64,000 nucleotides of DNA, taken from Dermanyssus gallinae. Its lineage: Eukaryota > Arthropoda > Arachnida > Mesostigmata > Dermanyssidae. Position 1 is the first letter of the stretch. Each line of letters begins with the position of its first letter. Shown here in pieces: positions 58,901 through 64,000 of the stretch. Where the stretch lies: the NCBI GenBank assembly GCA_003439945.1, contig QVRM01001794.1, forward strand, positions 16,001 to 80,000, read 5' to 3'. Both the position numbers and the translations under genes were made by a program. The notes beneath the pieces are model-generated. The model was not told the origin of the DNA. It did not search any database and saw nothing but the letters and a program-made list of their open reading frames with translations.

Positions 58901-59398
58901 CAACACTATTGTAAGCACGAGCCGGTTCTAAGAACCACTAAGGAAAACGCGGTTGTAAGAGCGAGCCGATTCTAGGAACCAGTGAGGTGCACGCGGTTGT
59001 GAAAACGAGCCGGCTCTAAGAACCAGTAAGATGCACGCGGTTCTAAGGACGAGCTGGTTCTATGAACCAGTAAGGTGCACGTGATTCTAAGAACAAGCAA
59101 ATTCTTAAAACCAGTAAGGAGAACGCGGTTCTAAGAACGAGCTGGTTTGGAAGAACCACTAAGGAGAACGCGGTTGTAAGAACAAGCCAGTTCTCAGAAC
59201 CAGTAATGAGAACGCGGTCCTATAAACCAGTAAGGTGCACGCGGTTCTAAGAACGAGCCGGTTCTAAGAACCAGTAAGGTGTACGCGGTTATAAGAACAA
59301 GCTGGTTCTAAGAGGAAATGAGGTGCACGCGGTTTTAAGAACGAACCAGTTCTTAGAACCAGTAAGGAGAACGCGGTCCTAAGAACAAGCTGGTTCTA
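49978..59398. repeat. 44-bp minisatellite array, main block (~9.4 kb)
   Basis: Tandem copies of a unit near 44 bp. One half is GGTTCTAAGAACCAGTRAGG plus TGCACGC (27 bases) and the other GGTTCTAAGAACGAGCC (17 bases). Both halves begin with the near-palindrome GGTTCTAAGAAC(C). Two linker variants recur: AGGTGCACGCGG and AGGAGAACGCGG. In many units the strand sense of the dyad is flipped (CCAGTTCTTAGAACC). Divergence between units is moderate. Larger blocks are themselves repeated: one starting GAACGAACAAGTTCTTAG occurs at 50642, 52524 and 53931. Long frames in it are artefacts, since 44 is not a multiple of three. Confidence 0.97.
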
Positions 59399-59469
59399 AG
59401 ATTTTTTTTATAAACAAATATGAACGAATACTTTTTATTCATTTAGGTTATTTAGTTGCACATAGATTA

Positions 59470-60375
59470 TTGACGCCGGCTCGATTCAGCTACGGCAAAA
59501 AGGGGGGTCCCTTGCCCGTGGGCAATATACCAATAATTCTATACGGCCGTGCAGGAAGGTCATTGCCACCAATTCCTACTACGGCGAATCTCTTTAGTAA
59601 GTGCACCTGCGAAACGAAACACCTAAAAATGGTCGATGCGGTTGGTGAGACGGATAACGGTGGTTAAAGATTCCTCGGTGGTTACGAGGAACCCAAGATT
59701 TGCGCTTGTGAGACCAAGTTGCACAAGTTCAGTGCTGTTAGAGAGAGTCCGATGCGACTACTAGTAGCTCGCGAGGACTCGAAGAACGATGATGAAATCG
59801 GCGTAGGGAAACATATCGGTGCAGAAGGTCGGCTCGTTATCGTGACTCGTTATGTCACGGAAAGGAGTGATAAGAGTACAGTGACTACACGGGCTCTCCA
59901 TTTACCTAAAGAGCATGACCCGGTAAAAAAGGGCAGGGTAAAGCCCGGTCATCTTACCGGCGGGTACCAGCCTGACCGTAAACTGCCTGAATGCGTTGCC
60001 CGACATTTTGGGGTCCACCTTGGGCTGATTACCAGTAAAATTGGACGCAAGGTGATTGGTGTCGACGGCCAGGACGGCAATGACATAAAAATGTTCTGAA
60101 GATGACTAGGACAGCCTCGTACGCGGATTTCTTAGGGCTTCAGCAGAAGTTCGATATCAGGAGGCATGGGATAGAAGTAAAGCAATGGCAGAAGCATGGG
60201 GCGGAGACGTTAAACTTGTCGTTTTGGAGAGGGCTGTCAGCAATACAGGGGTTTTCGTGGACGGTTTTACCAAGGACACCGTCGTTAATAAGGTTAGTCT
60301 GTGAGAGAGAAGGCTGCGAATTAAGCAGCTTCTTCAAGAGACAGCCGCGGAAAACATCTTGAAAGCTGTCGCTTC
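59470..60375 (+). pseudogene. Possible 5' coding part of an R1-like element
   Basis: Three plus frames in a row, of 65, 126 and 86 codons. The 126-codon frame (59719-60099) is basic and open but shows no motif I recognise. Because it lies between the minisatellite and the endonuclease end/RT of an R1-like element in the same orientation, ORF1 or early ORF2 is the likeliest identity. This is inference from position only. Confidence 0.35.
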
Positions 60376-60439
60376 GCTCGTGGGTGTCAGAGTGTTATGC
60401 ACCGCGGCTAGGATGCACGAACCCACAAGTTGACAGGTT

Positions 60440-62010
60440 TGCCACAAGTTGACAGGGTTGCCACAAGTGCGGAAAGGTGGGTTTTATCGCAAGACCTAGA
60501 AGAACGAAGGAGCTTGCTATAGATGCGAACTGGCGTGCGCTAAAAGAGGTGAAGAACCTAAGCGATCACCACTTTATCGAGTTTAGGAAAGGAGCTAGCA
60601 ATGGGGAGATGATACGACATCAAATTAGGCGGCATGTATGGGGGATAAAGAGTAGCGACGTGTTAAATAAATTGTGGGCAGTTAAATAAACTGCTGGAGC
60701 GATGGAACGCCGGAAACGGCAGACGACTTATAGAGTCTACTGAAGAGGGCGTGCCAAAAGGCATCTACGCCACCAGCTCGACCCAGCGTGATACCAAAGC
60801 CAGTGTTCCGGTGGAACAACGCTATTGTCTCGGCTCGTACATAGTACACGCGGTACGGAAGTATCAGCAGAACCAAGGAAGCTTTTTAGCGATTTGACCA
60901 CGAAGGTAGACTTGGATCATTGGGGCAAGCCATACAAGATCGTCAGGGGCAAGATGGGCGAAGCAAAGCGTGGGAAGACGAGAAGCGTCGAGTGATTACT
61001 ACTCTTTTCCACCGCACCTGCGTTTCGATCAAACAGACCTTGAGACTCTACCGGATAGCAACGTGGACTAGAATAACGGCTCCGAGGTCACTACGGGCAA
61101 CATTTTGGCTGCGGCGAACAGAATCAGGTTTGGAAAGGCGCCTGGCTTGGATGGAATACCGCCAAAAGCGGTGAAGTTCCTCTTCGAAGAGTATTCCTTA
61201 CGTGTGGCGAGGATCATCACAAAGCTCCTCCGTACGGGTAAGCTTCCCGGGAGCTGGAAGGCTGCCGAGGTGGTACTAGTGCAGAGGCCATCATGGAGGA
61301 TCGCTTAAGGACCTTTAACGAGGAAAACGGACTGTTGCCAACAATGCAGGTTGGTTTCCGAAAGCATAATTCTATTCAATCAGCCACTCACAAAGTGGTG
61401 GCAAAGTCAGATTTTAACAACGAGGTTTTGTTTCTGATGGTGTTTCTGAGTGTAAAAAGATGCGTTTAACAGTATCCCGTAAAATTAGGTATTTGAGACG
61501 CTCCGGCAAAAGAATGTCCCGCCATATCTGGTGCGGCTGGTTTCTGGTTACCTGGGGGTGGGTGGTCGAGAACGGGCGCACCGAGGTGATGATGCTGCCG
61601 GAGTGCCGGAGTCCAGCATCTTGTACCAGGAGTAGAGTGCTTGCGTACGCGCATGATCTGGCTGTGACAGTCAGGGCCAGGACTAAGATGGAGCTGGAAA
61701 CACACGCCAATATTGCGCTGGCGGATGTCGTTAGGACGATGAGAGGTACCGGCCTAACACTCGCGCCCCAAAAAAGTGACGCGATCCTACTCATAGGGAA
61801 GAAGAAACGTGGCCCTCTAAAACGTATGCTGTCGGGCGTAATAATTGAGCTAAAGGATACGACAAGATACCTGGGCATAGACCTAGATCGAAGATTCCGG
61901 GGAGCCCGCATGCCAGGATTACGGCCAAAAAGGCTCAAAAAGCGGCTGATGACATTGCCCATCTATTGCCCAATACCTATTGTCCGATAGATAGCGTCTG
62001 AAGACTCCTG
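60440..62010 (+). pseudogene. R1-like ORF2: endonuclease end and RT
   Basis: On plus, in shifting frames: AIDANWRALKEVKNLSDHHF followed by IEFRKG (the 'W.V....SLSDH.YI.F' end of the APE endonuclease, 60511-60592), then TTKVDLDHWGKPYKIVRGKM (linker 'DP.WG.PYK.V', 60897-60957). RT fingers follow: LAAANRIRFGKAPGLDGIPP and GKLPGSWKAAEVVLVQ (61104-61283). Then come VGFRKHNSIQSA ('QFGFR..RST', 61350) and LAYAHDLAVTVRART, where YADD has become YAHD (61646-61657). The end is LTLAPQKSDAILLIGKKKRG and TTRYLGIDLDRRF near 61900. The C-terminal finger is not seen. At least three frameshifts and several stops. This is the most complete R1-like copy here and starts about 1 kb after the minisatellite ends. 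Confidence 0.85.
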
Positions 62011-62209
62011 GTGTCCGTATCCGAGTCGGTCAACTTTTTTGACTCGCCCGTCTAGTTGTCGCCTACAATAGACACTTACGCTACGAATAAGATCTTGAAA
62101 AGGTCCAGCGGATTGGGGCCTTACCGTTCATTGGGATGTATTGTACCCTCAGCACGGCCTTGATGTAGTGGTATTGTAATCTGGAATTTTATTGGGTATT
62201 GCCTTAGTC

Positions 62210-62275
62210 CTTTGGCTTGACTCTTGTCAAGCGCCAAGAGTTGTTATCTTGGCGCTTACAAGAGTCAAGCCAAGG
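62210..62275. repeat. Inverted repeat, ~30-bp arms
   Basis: Arm 1 (62210-62240) begins CTTTGGCTTGACTCTTGTCA, continuing AGCGCCAAGAG. Arm 2 (62246-62275) is its reverse complement except for one missing base and a mismatch or two at the ends. The loop is about five bases. Non-coding. Confidence 0.88.
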
Positions 62276-62408
62276 GAAAGCCATGGTGAAACTTATTCTT
62301 AGGTGAACTATTACACACTGCCTTACCGTGACCATGTTAGGGGCTTACCAACTCAGGTTATGCTTTTCCTGAATCGTACGTAAATGTATTTAAAACCTAA
62401 AACCTTCT

Positions 62409-62411
<3 letters not shown>

Positions 62412-62469
<58 letters not shown>
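62412..62469. repeat. (AT)n microsatellite
   Basis: About 58 bases of AT dinucleotides. Confidence 0.97.
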
Positions 62470-62471
<2 letters not shown>

Positions 62472-62474
62472 CCA

Positions 62475-63335
62475 TACAAAGCGTGAGAGAACATGCCAGG
62501 AAGATGCGCGCAGAGCGCGCTTTGCAGTTATACCATAGCTTTGCTACAGTCGAGACGACCGTGCCCCACAAGGAGTCTTGGTAACCCTGTCCTCCGGTGG
62601 ATCTCAAGGCTTCTTCCCAGGCTATGGACCATGATGAGTCGCTAGAGCATGAACCCACTCATGGCGATGCAATTTAGAACCGAGGGAGAATGAGACTGAT
62701 TGAGGTGTTCGTGTATGAACTTCATTCATTAGTTCATTTCGCAAATTGAACCATCATCGATTTAGTATCAAAATTATCCCATTAAATGCACTTTAAATCA
62801 TATTAAACTATTAATATGTCTATATGATGAGCATACATTTGTAAGGCATTACGTAACCTAGATTTTTGCAAGTTATTCTTAATAGTGCTATTCCTCTTTC
62901 GCTAGCCAGCGTTGGAATTTTCGCCCGAATTTGCTCGTCGTTTCTCTATTAAACAATTGCAAAACAACGTAAAATGGCCCTCACGGGCCCCAATGCAAGT
63001 CGAGAGGATTTAGAACGGCCAGCACTATCAAGATGGCCGGTACGGCCAATAGGGCAATAGCAGAAGCAATAAATAAAAGGAAAGCACTCCGGCAGCAGAT
63101 AGAAGCGGCAACTGGATTGTGACGGGACGCAACCAAAACGTCCAATCGTGCCTTAAGTTCTAAAGGTAAACCCGACCCGCTGAAGCGGTGGCATACGATA
63201 GGCTTGAAGTAGCCGTAGCACGGAAAGGCATTGGCCTATATTTACTGTCGGAGTCAAACATGGATCTGGCCAGGACTCCAGCGTCTGCACTTCCCTCTTT
63301 AATCGCCGCTGTCAAAATTCGTTCTTCGATCGTTT
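62475..63335. other. No gene seen
   Basis: AT-rich at 62740-62960. No recognisable frame, apart from an Arg/Ala/Lys-rich stretch near 63030-63110 that I cannot assign. Confidence 0.4.
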
Positions 63336-63344
63336 AACAGGCGG

Positions 63345-63765
63345 TAAAAATTGGTTTTCTGCTGGTCCGAAACGTCCACCCAAACAAAATTAGATTGTGT
63401 TGTAGGTAAAACTTCTGAGGAGTTACTAGGCCAACACGGATTTCTACTGCCAACAACTCCAGCGAGTTTAAGGAAACAGGAAAAGAACCGTCGCTTACCA
63501 AACCAACGCGCGTCTCTATTTAAGTCAATTCGGCGTTAATTAAATGTATAACATGGGCTGGAAACTGTTTGATCACCCACCGTACTCTACGGACATAGCA
63601 ACTTCAGACAATTACCTATTCCGGTCTCTCAGGAATTTAATGACTAAAAAAACAAGTTTTCGGGGTCGTCCGGAATGAGGTCGATTAAATCCTAGTAACA
63701 AAACTCTTAAAAAAAAGAAGGATCAAAAAGCTATAGATCATTGGCAAGTCATTAAAAAGAAGGAA
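63345..63765 (+). pseudogene. mariner-family transposase relic (second lineage)
   Basis: On plus, 63555-63660 reads WAGNCLI (or GWKLFD in the neighbouring frame), HPPYSTDIATSDNYLFRSLR and NLMTKKTSFRGRPE. This matches '[29 protein letters not shown].F' of mariner transposases, including the third catalytic Asp (..SD..). It continues with a 'DHWQVI' trace ('..RW...I'). Upstream frames hold a vague match to the middle part (LRKQEKNRRLPNQRAS against 'L.EKRP.L.NRKGV'). At least two frameshifts and stops. Terminal repeats not found. The ATSDNYLFRSL context differs from ATCDLFVFP at 11.3 kb. Confidence 0.75.
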
Positions 63766-63837
63766 ACTATAATGATAATTCAATTAACCCACACAATATT
63801 GCAAAATCGTGTCTCCGTTTTAGGTAAAAACGGTAAA

Positions 63838-64000
63838 TTTGTTATAGTACTAGTTTACAAAGACAGTAGGTTCTACCTTCAGCAGGAGCTATCTAGGTTG
63901 GCAGCGCAAACAATGAAATTCGGCCTCAAGATCAATACGAAAAGACGGAAGCCATGAAACTCCGACACCCAGGCCGGCTAGAGGAAAATTGTTCACTCGT
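63838..64000 (+). pseudogene. Non-LTR RT fragment, cut by the window end
   Basis: The end of a 61-codon frame reads RFYLQQELSRLAAQTMKFGL followed by KINTKRRKP. After its stop another frame continues with MKLRHPG. This is the thumb-proximal RT block 'LQ.EL..L...A...GLKIN..KTK.M.L' that follows the catalytic YADD by about 30 residues. The YADD itself is not visible upstream. The element may continue beyond 64000. Confidence 0.5.

Noticed and set aside
49043..59398. CRISPR-like array
   Set aside because: The sequence is eukaryotic, units are contiguous without unique spacers, and both unit halves vary together; this is a minisatellite.

Overview
This is eukaryotic, non-coding-dominated DNA. No bacterial gene organisation is present: there are no operons, no long open frames outside transposon relics, and no rRNA or canonical tRNA that I can support. 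Long (AT)n, (TTG)n and (TAA)n microsatellites, decayed non-LTR retrotransposons, mariner transposase relics and a 10 kb minisatellite dominate. The many R1-like non-LTR elements, two mariner lineages, and elements carrying a restriction-endonuclease-like C-terminal domain fit an invertebrate, most likely an arthropod (a chelicerate such as a mite or tick is possible). That placement is inference; nothing in the window fixes the species.

Layout. 1-3 kb: unannotated sequence with two (AT)n tracts. 3-5.6 kb: R1-like reverse transcriptase (RT) relic on the minus strand and an R1-like C-terminal piece on plus. 6.0-7.5 kb: two direct copies of an unidentified ~200 bp repeat about 1.3 kb apart. 8.65-10.35 kb: the best preserved retrotransposon here, an endonuclease trace followed by an RT frame with only two in-frame stops. 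11-12 kb: mariner relic (minus). 12.2-15 kb: (AT)n and a ~550 bp (TTG)n array. 16-22 kb: R1-like pieces on both strands and a jockey/CR1-type RT relic. 22.5-23.45 kb: two copies of a PD-(D/E)XK-like retrotransposon C-terminal domain bordered by (TAA)n. 27.8-33.5 kb: R1-like ORF1 (zinc knuckle), endonuclease and RT pieces. 34.7-35.15 kb: a short dispersed repeat and two tandem tRNA-derived SINE-like modules. 37.3-38.7 kb: R1-like RT C-terminus with 3' UTR. 39.6-41.6 kb: second copy of the 8.9 kb retrotransposon family (minus). 42-43.1 kb: perfect 22-bp snap-back hairpin, another nuclease-like relic and a 248-bp fold-back element. 43.5-45.3 kb: R1-like relic. 45.4-45.7 kb: AT array. 49.04-59.40 kb: a giant array of a ~44-bp unit with an internal dyad and a higher-order structure. 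59.5-62 kb: long R1-like relic directly downstream of the array. 62.2 kb: hairpin. 63.3-64 kb: second mariner lineage and a truncated RT piece.

I found no host protein-coding gene that I can defend. The genes here do not work together as a system: they are independent, mostly dead mobile elements. The most unusual feature is the 44-bp array, in which most units contain one or two copies of the near-palindrome GGTTCTAAGAACC. It has higher-order duplications of ~1.88 and ~1.41 kb, is interrupted once by ~610 bp of unrelated sequence, and abuts an R1-like element.
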